Origin: Natrinema caseinilyticum
Lineage (GTDB): Archaea > Halobacteriota > Halobacteria > Halobacteriales > Natrialbaceae
Direction of reading: 5' to 3'
Assembly: GCF_024227435.1 (NCBI RefSeq)
Contig: NZ_CP100446.1
Location: 248,001 to 312,000 of the forward strand
DNA: 64,000 nucleotides
Part shown: positions 15,935 through 23,286 of the stretch, one piece after another
Layout of the letters: every line of letters starts with the position of its first letter
Position numbering within the stretch: the first letter of the stretch is position 1
Translations under genes and position numbers: made by a program
The notes under the pieces: model-generated
What the model was told of the DNA's origin: nothing
The model's input: the letters and a program-made list of their open reading frames with translations, nothing else
Database searches by the model: none

Positions 15935-16450
15935 TCACTCCTCAACGACGGGGCGAAGTGCGTCCAGAATGATACCTGCTTCTAACGATGAGATCTCCTG
16001 CTCCCGGGCCATAATTCGATGGGTTACTGATCCATCAGCATATTCCCGAGCATACTCGAGAGCGACCGCAAGCCCATCCAAGCCGTGACGTTCGATGTAC
16101 GTATCGATATCGCCATCCTTCTCTCGGCGTGCAATCGCCTCGATCAATGCTGGCGTAATCTGCCGCTGGACATCATCCTGTACTAGTTGGAGATCGATCT
16201 CACGAGCTGCATATCGTGCCGGTCGTCCCTCGTTCGACTGCTCAATGAACCCTGCAGATTCGAGATCGTTGATATAGTCGTAGGCAGTCCGCTGTGGAAT
16301 CTCAAGGGAGTCGACGACATCGTCAATCGTGGTGTCCGTATTATGACGAATGTAGGTATAGATCCACGCTTTCCGGGCGTTCCTGAGGAGTTCAAACGCC
16401 TCTCCTCCGGTATCGAGAGGCGTATTCCAATCTGCTCCTTTTGTAGACAT
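15935..16450 (-). CDS. Winged-helix protein, probable antitoxin of the PIN pair (copy 2)
   Basis: The 171-residue protein has a winged helix (ARKAWIYTYIRHN, TIDDVVDSLEIPQRTAYDY, DLESAGFIEQ) and a C-terminal domain (ITPALIEAIARREKDGDID ... LEAGIILDALRP) shared with the protein at 11550-12272. I start at MSTKGADW (16450): a TATT-like box about 30 bases upstream on the minus strand suits a short or absent leader. It precedes its PIN partner by five bases. Likely DNA-binding autoregulator. Confidence 0.72.
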   Translation of the reverse strand: MSTKGADWNTPLDTGGEAFELLRNARKAWIYTYIRHNTDTTIDDVVDSLEIPQRTAYDYINDLESAGFIEQSNEGRPARYAAREIDLQLVQDDVQRQITPALIEAIARREKDGDIDTYIERHGLDGLAVALEYAREYADGSVTHRIMAREQEISSLEAGIILDALRPVVEE

Positions 16451-16620
16451 CCTAATAGCGAATTGCACGCAGATCGCAATAAGCCTTTTTAGGAAATACT
16501 GATAGAACGAAGCAGGCTGTCATTGTCCGAATCGATCACCCACTTCCAGCAGCAACCACGACTAGCGAAAGCGCTCGAGTTCCGCCGTTCAGTTTCTGTG
16601 GTGCCACAGGGGTGGACACC

Positions 16621-18336
16621 ATGACAGAACATCCGACGTTAGCAGAATTCACCACGAACGAGACAAGTGACCCGAGGCCGGCCAGTCAGCCATCGACGGA
16701 GGAGACCGTGACGATGACGGCTGACGAGCGGGTCGCAACGTACCTTATCGAAGATCAGATGGCGGATCTCACAGACGCAATCCGCGAAGCCGTCCAAAAC
16801 GGCATCGACAGTCCGGGTTCATCCCGTGTCTTGGTTAGCATCTCGCCAGAGCGATCGCTCATCCTCGACGATGGGGCCGGCGTCGATTTCGAGTCGACCG
16901 AAGGACGACGCAACCTGTCGGTGCTGGGTGCGGGAAGCAAGCAGCGATCAGATGACGAGACGATCGGCGAGTGGGGCATCGGCAAGGGTGCGATCATCGC
17001 GAAGGGTGCTGTTCGTATCTGGAGTCATGACACCGCATTGTGTTTCGACTACCGGGATCGACGCGACTCTGAACCGTGGGCAGACGTCAGCGGGCGCGAT
17101 GGCCAACTCGTGGACGCTGAGCATCATCTCGAGGGGATGCTCGTCGAGATCGATCACTACGAAGACGAAGTGCCGGACCCGGACAGCTACCGCTGGCGGC
17201 GCTACGTTCGCGATCTTCGCAAGCGCTTCGCGTACGTACAATCACGAACGGGCGTCTCGGTCGTGATCAACGGCGAACCGGTCGACAATGGCGACCCACT
17301 CGAGACGGTGACTGACTCACCACATCCATCGCTCACCCGTGAAACCGAGGATGCGATTCTCGCACTCGAGTACACGCCCCACGAGGGACTCGATATCTAC
17401 AGCAATGGGCTGTATGTGACGACGAAACGTGAGTACGGAGTCGGCGGAATCGTCGTTTCGAAAGGGAATCTGACGCTGAACTTTGCCCGAAACGACATCC
17501 AGTCCGGCTGTGATCGGTGGCAGCGGATCGACAGCGCACTTGAGCAGGCACGTGACGACCTGTATACAGATGTCTCGGACGATCGGCTGACTGCCGAGAG
17601 TCGGGGGGTGATGGTTGAGGCAATGGCGTCCGACGGCGGTGATGCATCGGACGAGCAGTGGGCCCATCGCAAGCTGTTCCAGCTAGTAACGGAGTCCCGT
17701 ATCAGCCTCGAGGAGATCCAGACGGCCCCGAAAATTGGGTGGGTCGACGGTGCCCAGAAAGGCGCGGACAAACTCGTCGAGCGTGGCTACGTCGTCCTCG
17801 ATACGAGTGATGCGGCAACCCAGCGGCTTCGCGACCTCGCCACTGACGAAGACACATCGATAACGATGCCAAAGACGTTCGATGTTGGCGAGCAAGCAAA
17901 GTCAGAAGGTGTATGGACGGGCTACCATCGCATCGAGGACGAATCGCAGTTGAACGCTGATCAGCGGCGGTATCTTCGCTTCGCTCGAGTACTCGCAAGG
18001 AAGCTTGGGATTGAGCGAGAGGTGTACTACGGCGAGGCGAGTGCCGATGCCTGGACCGACGGCAGGACGTACATCGTGATCACCGACTCAGCCGTGACGA
18101 GTCGCCAGCGTGCAGTCTGGATGCACGATCTGTATCTCGTGGTGTTGCACGAGGCGGCTCACGAAACCTCGAGTCGTGATCGGCCTTCTCATGGGCATCA
18201 CTTCGAGAGTACGTTTCGGTCGCTCGTTGAAGATCCAGGTAATCGACGTTCGTTCGCGAAGCTTGTCCAGCAGGTCGTCGACGAGGGGTTTCAGTCCGTG
18301 TTCAAGAAATACGAGGCCACACTGAGATTCGGGTGA
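16621..18336 (+). CDS. GHKL (Hsp90-like) ATPase fused to a C-terminal HExxH metallopeptidase motif
   Basis: The 571-residue protein shows a Bergerat ATP-binding fold: E56-xxx-N60 in REAVQNGIDS, DDGAG at 83-87 and GEWGIGKGA at 117-124. The middle resembles the transducer region of GHKL proteins (VSKGNLTLNFARNDIQ). The C-terminus carries HEAAH at 510-514 followed by HGHHF, a SprT/WLM-like zinc peptidase signature. Such a fusion of ATP clamp and protease is unusual. It stands alone between the PIN pair and the RHH/PIN pair. ATG 16621 (MTEHPTL) is preceded by CCACAGGGGTGG; GTG 16612 is possible. Function is unknown; ATP-gated proteolysis in defence or element control is inference. Confidence 0.75.
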   Translation: MTEHPTLAEFTTNETSDPRPASQPSTEETVTMTADERVATYLIEDQMADLTDAIREAVQNGIDSPGSSRVLVSISPERSLILDDGAGVDFESTEGRRNLSVLGAGSKQRSDDETIGEWGIGKGAIIAKGAVRIWSHDTALCFDYRDRRDSEPWADVSGRDGQLVDAEHHLEGMLVEIDHYEDEVPDPDSYRWRRYVRDLRKRFAYVQSRTGVSVVINGEPVDNGDPLETVTDSPHPSLTRETEDAILALEYTPHEGLDIYSNGLYVTTKREYGVGGIVVSKGNLTLNFARNDIQSGCDRWQRIDSALEQARDDLYTDVSDDRLTAESRGVMVEAMASDGGDASDEQWAHRKLFQLVTESRISLEEIQTAPKIGWVDGAQKGADKLVERGYVVLDTSDAATQRLRDLATDEDTSITMPKTFDVGEQAKSEGVWTGYHRIEDESQLNADQRRYLRFARVLARKLGIEREVYYGEASADAWTDGRTYIVITDSAVTSRQRAVWMHDLYLVVLHEAAHETSSRDRPSHGHHFESTFRSLVEDPGNRRSFAKLVQQVVDEGFQSVFKKYEATLRFG

Positions 18337-18366
18337 TCAACAACAACCGAGGTCGTCTTGGGGGGC

Positions 18367-18401
18367 AATTTTATTTAGCTGTGGGTACACTGTATGTACA
18401 G
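18367..18401 (+). promoter_or_regulatory. Promoter and palindromic operator of the RHH/PIN operon
   Basis: An ATTTTATTTAG box lies about 38 bases before ATG 18411. The palindrome CTGTA-TG-TACAG (18390-18401) covers the expected transcription start, where an RHH antitoxin would repress its own operon. Confidence 0.5.
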
Positions 18402-18410
18402 AGAGCGACT

Positions 18411-18713
18411 ATGGGAACGACTCGAGTAAACTTCCGGATTCCAGATGAATTAGTCGAGAAGGCCGATGTCGCAGCGAAGATTACTCACAAGAATAGGACA
18501 GAGATTGTGACTGAGGCACTTCGATCCTATCTAGACGAAATCGAAGACGAGGACGCGTTCAACGAAGAGATCGTCGAGCTATATCTTGAAGACGAGATCG
18601 GTTTTAATGTCCTCAAAACGTTTATTGGTCGCCAAGACGCCGAAGCGGTTCGCACCTCAAAAGCCGTTCTTGACCAAGGTGAGGATCTCGCCGACGAGCT
18701 TGCGGGGCTGTAG
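18411..18713 (+). CDS. Ribbon-helix-helix antitoxin
   Basis: The 100-residue protein opens with TRVNFRIPDELVEKADVAA and KNRTEIVTEALRSYL, the beta strand and two helices of an RHH (CopG/Arc-like) DNA-binding domain. The acidic C-terminus probably binds the toxin. ATG 18411 follows a TATA-like box and a palindromic operator; the upstream in-frame codons cross that promoter. The PIN gene begins six bases after the stop, making a classic antitoxin-toxin operon. Confidence 0.82.
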   Translation: MGTTRVNFRIPDELVEKADVAAKITHKNRTEIVTEALRSYLDEIEDEDAFNEEIVELYLEDEIGFNVLKTFIGRQDAEAVRTSKAVLDQGEDLADELAGL

Positions 18714-18719
18714 CTGGCA

Positions 18720-19211
18720 ATGATTGTTGCCGATACGAGTGCACTTATTTCGTTAGCCACAGCCGAGGTAGTTGACCTGGTCTTCGCTGAGTTCGAGGTT
18801 CACACGACGAGTGTGATTATGCAAGAACTCGAAGAGACAGCTGAGTACGACGATCCACATGGACAGGCAGCTCAGAATGTGCTCGAGCAGCAGGCGCAAT
18901 TCTCTGTTCACACCGTTGATGGAGAACAATTTGAGTCATCAACGATCGATCAGGGGGAGGCGAGTTGTATCAGGTTGGAAGAGCAGCTTGAACCTGCATT
19001 TCTTCTGACCGACGACCTCCGAGCACTCCCAGAGATTCAAAATCTCACAACTGCCAAGGTCGCACTCTCGCCAATTGTACTCCGGGCGCTCGTCAAGCGG
19101 GGCGTACTTGAACCAAAGAACGCTCAGAATAGACTCGAACAGATTGCCAAGACCCGGGACTGGCTTGGTGCGCCGATCTACCGTCGTGCAAGACAGCTCC
19201 TTGACGAATAG
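18720..19211 (+). CDS. PIN-domain toxin (DUF3368-like/VapC-type)
   Basis: The 163-residue protein begins with IVADTSALISLA, continues with MQELEETAEY, then DQGEASCIRLEE and FLLTDDLRALPEI, giving the four acidic PIN residues. The C-terminal KRGVLEPKNAQNRLEQI helix pattern is usual in DUF3368-type toxins. It follows its RHH antitoxin by six bases. RNase activity against tRNA or rRNA is expected for the family. Confidence 0.82.
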   Translation: MIVADTSALISLATAEVVDLVFAEFEVHTTSVIMQELEETAEYDDPHGQAAQNVLEQQAQFSVHTVDGEQFESSTIDQGEASCIRLEEQLEPAFLLTDDLRALPEIQNLTTAKVALSPIVLRALVKRGVLEPKNAQNRLEQIAKTRDWLGAPIYRRARQLLDE

Positions 19212-19484
19212 CTAACACTGCTCTTCTGGGGATGTGATCCGAAGTTCATCCTCGACTTCGTAGAAGTAGCCCCGTTCAAGGAGCCGCGTCAGTGCGTGCT
19301 CGACATCCCGTTGTTCGAGAGCTAACTCTGAATCAGAGATCAGCACGTCAACGGCATCGTCGTAATCGACCAGCGGAACGCTGTCTTCTCCGTGGTCTGG
19401 CCGACGTGCCTGCGTACACAGCCGATCGTAGCACTCGAGAATCCACTCCGGAAGTGGAGGCCGTGGATCTGTGACGCGAGCCAT
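19212..19484 (-). CDS. Small winged-helix-like hypothetical protein
   Basis: The 90-residue protein has PLPEWILECYDRLCTQA, an acidic centre with VDVLISDSELALEQRDVEHALTRLLERGYFYEV and ends RITSPEEQC. The last part looks like a winged helix with its wing. ATG 19484 (MARVTDP) is chosen because the longer frame runs into the inverted repeat of the IS6 element at 19509. Its stop abuts the PIN gene stop (convergent). Function unknown. Confidence 0.6.
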   Translation of the reverse strand: MARVTDPRPPLPEWILECYDRLCTQARRPDHGEDSVPLVDYDDAVDVLISDSELALEQRDVEHALTRLLERGYFYEVEDELRITSPEEQC

Positions 19485-19508
19485 TGCAGTTCTGTCTCGT
19501 TGTTTCGA

Positions 19509-20103
19509 GGCATTGTTCAGATTAGCTGATTCCAGCAAACTGCAAACGATTGGAGCCACGTTTCTGCGGTTTCTGGTTCGGCGTGTCTGAAGTGGTTTGC
19601 AAAGGCTTTCGTCCGGCGTTTGAGTTCTTTGAAGACGCGTTCGACGGCGTTCCGATTTCCGTGGGTAACATGCTGAAATCGGAGCCCGTGACGGTGACAG
19701 GCTGCCTGCAACCAGGGCGCTCCATCGACCAGAAAGAGTGCGTCGTCGACGAGATGTTTCTCTTTGAGTTCCGCGAGGAACATCTCGGTCAAGGCAGTGG
19801 TTCTGGTCGGATAGAGCCGCACGTGGAGCAGGCGGTTGGTGGCAGGATCGACCGCCGCGTACAGCCAGTAGCGCTGGTCATTGACCTGAATCACCGTCTC
19901 GTCGACCGCAACGTGATTCGGCTCGACTCCGTCTGCTGGCTGTAGGTTGGCCTTCTGAATCCAGTTGTGCACGGTGGTGCGACATCGTTCGACACCCAGG
20001 CTGTCGAGGACTGAGACGGTACCCGACAGCGACAATCCCGCCAAATGGAGTTGGATACCGAGCTTCATCACAGGCTCGGGTGTCGCCCCTCGCTCCACAA
20101 ATT
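19509..20103 (-). mobile_element. IS6-family element, 5' end lost
   Basis: The 3' terminal repeat GGCATTGTTCAG is at 19509-19520. The transposase frame breaks off at about 20103 exactly where the IS630 element begins. The missing 5' end does not continue beyond the IS630 copy, so this is an insertion followed by deletion. Confidence 0.7.
19517..20098 (-). pseudogene. IS6-family (ISH15-like) transposase lacking its N-terminus
   Basis: The readable 193 residues run from VERGATPEPVMKLG to the C-terminus and contain the DDE triad: AVDETVIQV, FLVDGAPWL and ERVFKELKRRT. Family members carry about 20 further N-terminal residues, which are missing because the IS630 end replaces them at 20103. A GTG at 20098 could in principle start a shortened protein. 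The catalytic core is intact, but mobility is doubtful with one terminal repeat gone. Confidence 0.75.
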
Positions 20104-20115
20104 CTATAGTAGAAG

Positions 20116-20607
20116 TTAGAAATAGTTGCTCACTTTGGGAATAGAGAGTTGATCAAGAGCGGTATCGATCGCTGTTGTTAGCTCAGAAAGTGAGTCGAAG
20201 AATCGGTTGCTAAGAGCTGATTGAAGCTGTCTCCAGCACTCTTCGACTGGATTGAGTTCCGGTGAATACGCTGGTAACGTGACGAAGGCGAGGTCGTCAC
20301 GGGCCGCGAGGTCCGTGACGGCCGATGCCTGGAAATACGGCGCTCCATCCAACACGACGACCAAGTTCTCTTCGAACTCTTTGCATAACGCGAGAATGAA
20401 ATGTTTCGCATGTTCGGCGGTCACGTACTCTTCGAATCGAGAGAAAAAGCGATCGCCGTCCTCGGTGATCGCACCCAAGAGACACGTCCGGTCGCGTTGC
20501 CCGGACAATTCGACGGCTGGCCGCGCGCCGCGCGGAAACCACGCGGCACGCGGCTCAACTTGCACGGATTTCTTGGTTTGACCAATACAGACTATTGTGG
20601 CGTCCAT
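20116..20607 (-). CDS. IS630 transposase, C-terminal frame (DDE catalytic part)
   Basis: The 163-residue frame holds the catalytic core: MDATIVCIGQTKKS (first aspartate), VVVLDGAPYFQA (second) and LPAYSPELNPVEECW (glutamate), the classic IS630/mariner pattern. It overlaps the N-terminal frame by 16 bases in the -1 frame. After frameshifting at the A7 run the junction reads KKRREMDATIV, as in continuous family members. The frame is otherwise unbroken. Confidence 0.75.
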   Translation of the reverse strand: MDATIVCIGQTKKSVQVEPRAAWFPRGARPAVELSGQRDRTCLLGAITEDGDRFFSRFEEYVTAEHAKHFILALCKEFEENLVVVLDGAPYFQASAVTDLAARDDLAFVTLPAYSPELNPVEECWRQLQSALSNRFFDSLSELTTAIDTALDQLSIPKVSNYF

Positions 20608-21116
20608 CTCCCGCCGCTTTTTTTGAGTTCTTCGTGGAACGTTTCTTGTTCGTCAGCCTCAGCTTCAGCGACCGTACGGCGTGGTTTTTGATAGCTCAAT
20701 CCTGCCTCTTTGAGCAACCGCCGGCAACTCGGGATTGAGTACTCGACATCGTAGGTCTCGTTGAGGTACTGCTGGACGAGCGCCGACGTCCACGCCGGCG
20801 CGTCAACCCCGACTTCTTTGGGCGAGCCGTGGACAGCTTCTTCGAATTCTTGTTGCTCTTTTTCTGAGAGTTTTCGCTTTCTCCCAGATCGGTGAGCATC
20901 AGTTACAGCCTGCTCAAGCGACTCGTCGGTGTCGAGTCGCGTGAGCCAGCTATAGATCGTGCGTCGCTGAACGTCGTACCACTCGGCGAGTTCAGTCTGT
21001 GTAACGCCGTTTTTGTACGCTATTGCCGCTAAGAGCCGTTGTGTCGGCTTCTTTCCCTCCACGTTGTCGAGAGCATCTTGCAATTCCTCGACAGAGATTT
21101 CGTCGAGATGATCCAC
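20592..21116 (-). CDS. IS630 transposase, N-terminal frame (DNA-binding part)
   Basis: The 174-residue product contains a helix-turn-helix (TQRLLAAIAYKNGVTQTELAEWY, VQRRTIYSWLTRL) and a second one (GVDAPAWTSALVQQYL). It ends KKSGGRWTPQ. Seven consecutive adenines on the coding strand (20618-20624) lie just before its stop, where the C-terminal frame takes over in the -1 frame, so ribosomes slipping back one base at A-AAA-AAG would make the full transposase. Confidence 0.75.
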   Translation of the reverse strand: MDHLDEISVEELQDALDNVEGKKPTQRLLAAIAYKNGVTQTELAEWYDVQRRTIYSWLTRLDTDESLEQAVTDAHRSGRKRKLSEKEQQEFEEAVHGSPKEVGVDAPAWTSALVQQYLNETYDVEYSIPSCRRLLKEAGLSYQKPRRTVAEAEADEQETFHEELKKSGGRWTPQ

Positions 21117-21164
21117 TACCCTCAGAAACCATCTCTGAGTAGAAAGTTTTAACGATTACCATAG

Positions 21165-21306
21165 CTCCGCCGGCCGATCCGACCGTTCCCGTCTCGGGTT
21201 GTACCTGTGTTTCTCCTTCGTCAGTGAGGCGAACAACGATCTCGTCGTCCTGCAGGTCGACGTCGATCAATCGCGATGCGTCACTGTCGGGACTGTTGGG
21301 TGTCAT
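21165..21306 (-). pseudogene. N-terminal fragment of a small acidic protein cut by the IS630 element
   Basis: ATG 21306 starts MTPNSPDSDASRLIDVDLQD, followed by DEIVVRLTDEGETQVQPE and GTVGSAGGAM before the frame runs into the IS630 end. The EIVVRLTDEGE strand pattern is protein-like and acidic. The 3' part is not found on the other side of the IS pair, so it was lost. Confidence 0.55.
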
Positions 21307-21322
21307 CGGGGAAATAGAGGAA

Positions 21323-21550
21323 ATGGTGGATCGTTCGCCAGAACGGAGCTCGAAGGTCGACCAGAAGTCACGGCGCTGTCGCTATCGCGACGGATGGGTT
21401 GTCCGTCTCGAGGGCGCGGCGACCGTTGACGTGGCCACTGGTGACTGGTCGTTCGTGAAGAAAGCACCGTCCGGGGAGGCTATGCGAGGAAGTGGTGCTC
21501 AGGCGGTAGCCACGACTGTCGGCTCGACGAGGATCGTCCAGTGGGTCTGA
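21323..21550 (+). CDS. Possible small basic hypothetical protein
   Basis: A 75-residue frame (MVDRSPERSSKVD ... RDGWVVRLEGAATVDVATGDWSF) follows a GAGGAA sequence. The strand-turn-strand pattern looks protein-like, but the end overlaps the 3' end of the well-supported minus-strand gene at 21499 by about 50 bases and the composition is unusually basic. It may be a non-coding frame. Confidence 0.3.
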   Translation: MVDRSPERSSKVDQKSRRCRYRDGWVVRLEGAATVDVATGDWSFVKKAPSGEAMRGSGAQAVATTVGSTRIVQWV

Positions 21551-21897
21551 CCCGCCATCACGAGTCCGAGGTCGGCCTCAAGGAGGATGTCGTCTCGCCC
21601 GTGCGTGGCCTCCGTCAGCTCCGTCGGAGCGCAACCGGCACAGTAGACGGCCGCGATCGTGTAAGTGGGCTCGTCGGAGTACCGGCAGGTTCGAGCGCTT
21701 ACCGGATGTCCTTCGTGGAGGTGGTCACCGCAGACGCAGCAGGGGGCGCTCTCTCCTCCCGCGATGCGTGTGCCTTCGAACCGCTGCTCGAGGCGATACC
21801 GATGGTGGGTCTCGGTCCGAGTTGGCTGTGGCTGGTTGTTCGGTGACTCGAGCGCATCGTCCCAGACTGACGTCAGCCAGCCGGAGGAGTCCGTCAT
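21499..21897 (-). CDS. Zinc-finger hypothetical protein, last gene of a four-gene operon
   Basis: The 132-residue protein has CCVCGDHLHEGH ... CRYSDEP ... VYCAGCAP, a cysteine/histidine cluster able to bind one or two zinc ions, and then a beta-rich C-terminus. The start ATG 21897 overlaps the previous stop (ATGA, 21894-21897). It is the last of four tightly packed minus-strand genes (22632 down to 21499) of unknown function, opposite a winged-helix regulator. Confidence 0.68.
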   Translation of the reverse strand: MTDSSGWLTSVWDDALESPNNQPQPTRTETHHRYRLEQRFEGTRIAGGESAPCCVCGDHLHEGHPVSARTCRYSDEPTYTIAAVYCAGCAPTELTEATHGRDDILLEADLGLVMAGQTHWTILVEPTVVATA

Positions 21898-22082
21898 CGG
21901 TCGTCCTCCGTGGAGTAGGAATCGTCTGCTTCGATGCGCTTGTAGACCTCGATCGTCTCCTCTATGTTGTGGATTGCCGGTTCAAGCGACAGCGGCTCGA
22001 TTATCTCCCCGTCGAGAACCCACACGTCCGCGAGGACCTCCTCGAGACGAACGCGGATCGGATGTTCGGGCCCGGTAGTCAT
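21894..22082 (-). CDS. Small hypothetical protein, third gene of the operon
   Basis: The 62-residue acidic protein (TTGPEHPIRVRLEEVLADV, IHNIEETIEVYKRIEADD) overlaps genes on both sides by four bases, so it is translationally coupled. One strand-helix and one longer amphipathic helix are suggested. No recognised domain. Confidence 0.6.
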   Translation of the reverse strand: MTTGPEHPIRVRLEEVLADVWVLDGEIIEPLSLEPAIHNIEETIEVYKRIEADDSYSTEDDR

Positions 22083-22255
22083 GCTTCGACCTCCGGGTTC
22101 GAGTCAATGGTTGGGGCGTCGGTCGTCGTGGGGGTAGAGTCGTCGGGCTCTGGACCGGCGACCGCCTTCGCTTCTGCGGGGAGTCGGATTTGGCGAGTCG
22201 CTTTGCGCTCGAGTTGCTCACTGCGGAGGCTCTGGTGTCGATCTCTGGCGGCCAT
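22079..22255 (-). CDS. Small hypothetical protein, second gene of the operon
   Basis: A 58-residue frame begins MAARDRHQSLRSEQLERKAT, with a basic helical N-terminus and a D/P/T-rich acidic tail. ATG 22255 is two bases after the stop of the upstream gene (22258-22260), and its stop overlaps the next start (22079-22082). The tight packing is the main support. Confidence 0.55.
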   Translation of the reverse strand: MAARDRHQSLRSEQLERKATRQIRLPAEAKAVAGPEPDDSTPTTTDAPTIDSNPEVEA

Positions 22256-22257
22256 CG

Positions 22258-22632
22258 CTAGAGAGCCTCCTCGATGACGTCCTGCGCCTTTTCGGCTGCC
22301 GAGACAGGGCGGTCGGCCCAGCCGCCACACTCCTGGTCGATGAACTGAATCCAGCGCCGGAGGTCCTCGCCACCTTCGCCCATCGGTCCAAGTTCGATGG
22401 CTTCGGTGTGTAGGATCGGGCCCTCGAGTGAGAATACTGGCACGGCGCCGGAGTAATCGTGGTCGGCGCGGGATTCCGTGACGACGATGCGCTCGAGTTT
22501 TCGGTCGACGTGGTGGTGTCGACCTTCGGTGTCTTCGCCGACGTAGCCGTAGTTCCACGAATGTCGCTCGAGAACGACGGCGGTCTGTGCGTGAGTCGAA
22601 ACCGTTTCATCTGCTTGGCGTTGTACGCTCAT
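22258..22632 (-). CDS. Hypothetical protein, first gene of the operon
   Basis: The 124-residue protein contains a beta-rich centre (AVVLERHSWNYGYVGED, HHHVDRKLERIVVTESR, YSGAVPVFSLEGPILHTE) and a C-terminal helix (DLRRWIQFIDQECGGW, AAEKAQDVIEE). No catalytic motif is recognised. ATG 22632 abuts a set of DNA dyads (22634-22751) shared with the divergent regulator at 22819, so the four-gene operon is probably controlled there. Confidence 0.65.
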   Translation of the reverse strand: MSVQRQADETVSTHAQTAVVLERHSWNYGYVGEDTEGRHHHVDRKLERIVVTESRADHDYSGAVPVFSLEGPILHTEAIELGPMGEGGEDLRRWIQFIDQECGGWADRPVSAAEKAQDVIEEAL

Positions 22633-22760
22633 ATGCTGGTTGCACCAGCACGGGAGGTCGGTGCTCCAACACCGGCCTCAGAAATTTTCTGAGGCGTCCC
22701 GTGCTCGGTTAGTACTTTATTTGCCAACCTAATAAGCGTTACTTTGTAACGTACAATAAA
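22633..22760. promoter_or_regulatory. Divergent control region with a three-way DNA/RNA junction and further dyads
   Basis: Three dyads lie side by side. TGCTGGT-TGC-ACCAGCA is at 22634-22650. AGCACGGGA (22647-22655) pairs with TCCCGTGCT (22697-22705) and encloses two hairpins: GGTCGGTG-CTCCAA-CACCGGCC and TCAGAA-ATT-TTCTGA. CGTTAC-TTT-GTAACG is at 22737-22751. The 59-base middle unit folds into a complete three-way junction with almost no unpaired bases. It separates the minus-strand operon from the winged-helix gene. Confidence 0.6.
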
Positions 22761-22818
22761 GGGGACAAAAGAAAATACATTAATATCGACAGTGATAGGT
22801 ACATTTGAGGGGATCGCT

Positions 22819-23097
22819 ATGAAAGGATACAAACGATTCAACATGGCGAACAAGAATTTCGATCCGTCGAAACAACAGCGCCAGGTCCTCGATGTTTTCT
22901 GTGACGAGTATCAGGTAAACCCGCGGCGCATTCGTGATAATACTGGCCTCGAACGTCAACGTGTGAACGACGCACTCACTGCGCTCGAGAACGCCGGGTG
23001 GGTCGAAAAACGTGCTCGTGGCCTGTACCGATTATTGTACGATGGCGAGTGCTACGTTGAACAGGTCATCCGTTGCGAGGGGAACGCCAATGAATAG
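22819..23097 (+). CDS. Winged-helix DNA-binding regulator
   Basis: The 92-residue protein is almost entirely a winged helix: QRQVLDVFCDEYQVNPRRIRD, ERQRVNDALTALENAGWVEK, ARGLYRLLYDGE. It resembles small repressors of haloarchaeal proviruses. ATG 22819 is preceded by GAGGGGAT; ATG 22843 is the alternative. It faces the four-gene operon across a dyad-rich region and is a good candidate to bind there. Confidence 0.68.
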   Translation: MKGYKRFNMANKNFDPSKQQRQVLDVFCDEYQVNPRRIRDNTGLERQRVNDALTALENAGWVEKRARGLYRLLYDGECYVEQVIRCEGNANE

Positions 23098-23236
23098 CCA
23101 GCAGTACGCCGACGGCGGTTCTATCCTGGAGTGGCCACCGGCTACGATCGAAGCAAACCGGACGACCGTGGACCCTATTCCGGGAACCTCTCCGTCACCC
23201 ATAGCAAGCATTCGAAAGCATCGCCGAGAAAGTTGA
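23090..23236 (+). CDS. Possible small protein coupled to the regulator
   Basis: A 48-residue frame (MNSQQYADGGSILEWPP ... SIRKHRRES) overlaps the regulator stop by eight bases. It is rich in proline and serine. The coupling is its only support; it may be a chance frame. Confidence 0.35.
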   Translation: MNSQQYADGGSILEWPPATIEANRTTVDPIPGTSPSPIASIRKHRRES

Positions 23237-23286
23237 ACACTGAATGAAAACTGACTCCAGATCGAGACGTCCGCGAAGTACTGCTG

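Larger units (their letters stand above)
20105..21164 (-). mobile_element. IS630-family element with two overlapping transposase frames
   Basis: Ends CTATAGTAGAAGTTAG (left) and, reversed, CTATGGTAATCGTTAA (right) form imperfect inverted repeats next to TA, the usual IS630 target. It carries the N- and C-terminal transposase frames in minus orientation. A decayed copy of the same element is at about 43962-44986. Confidence 0.75.
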
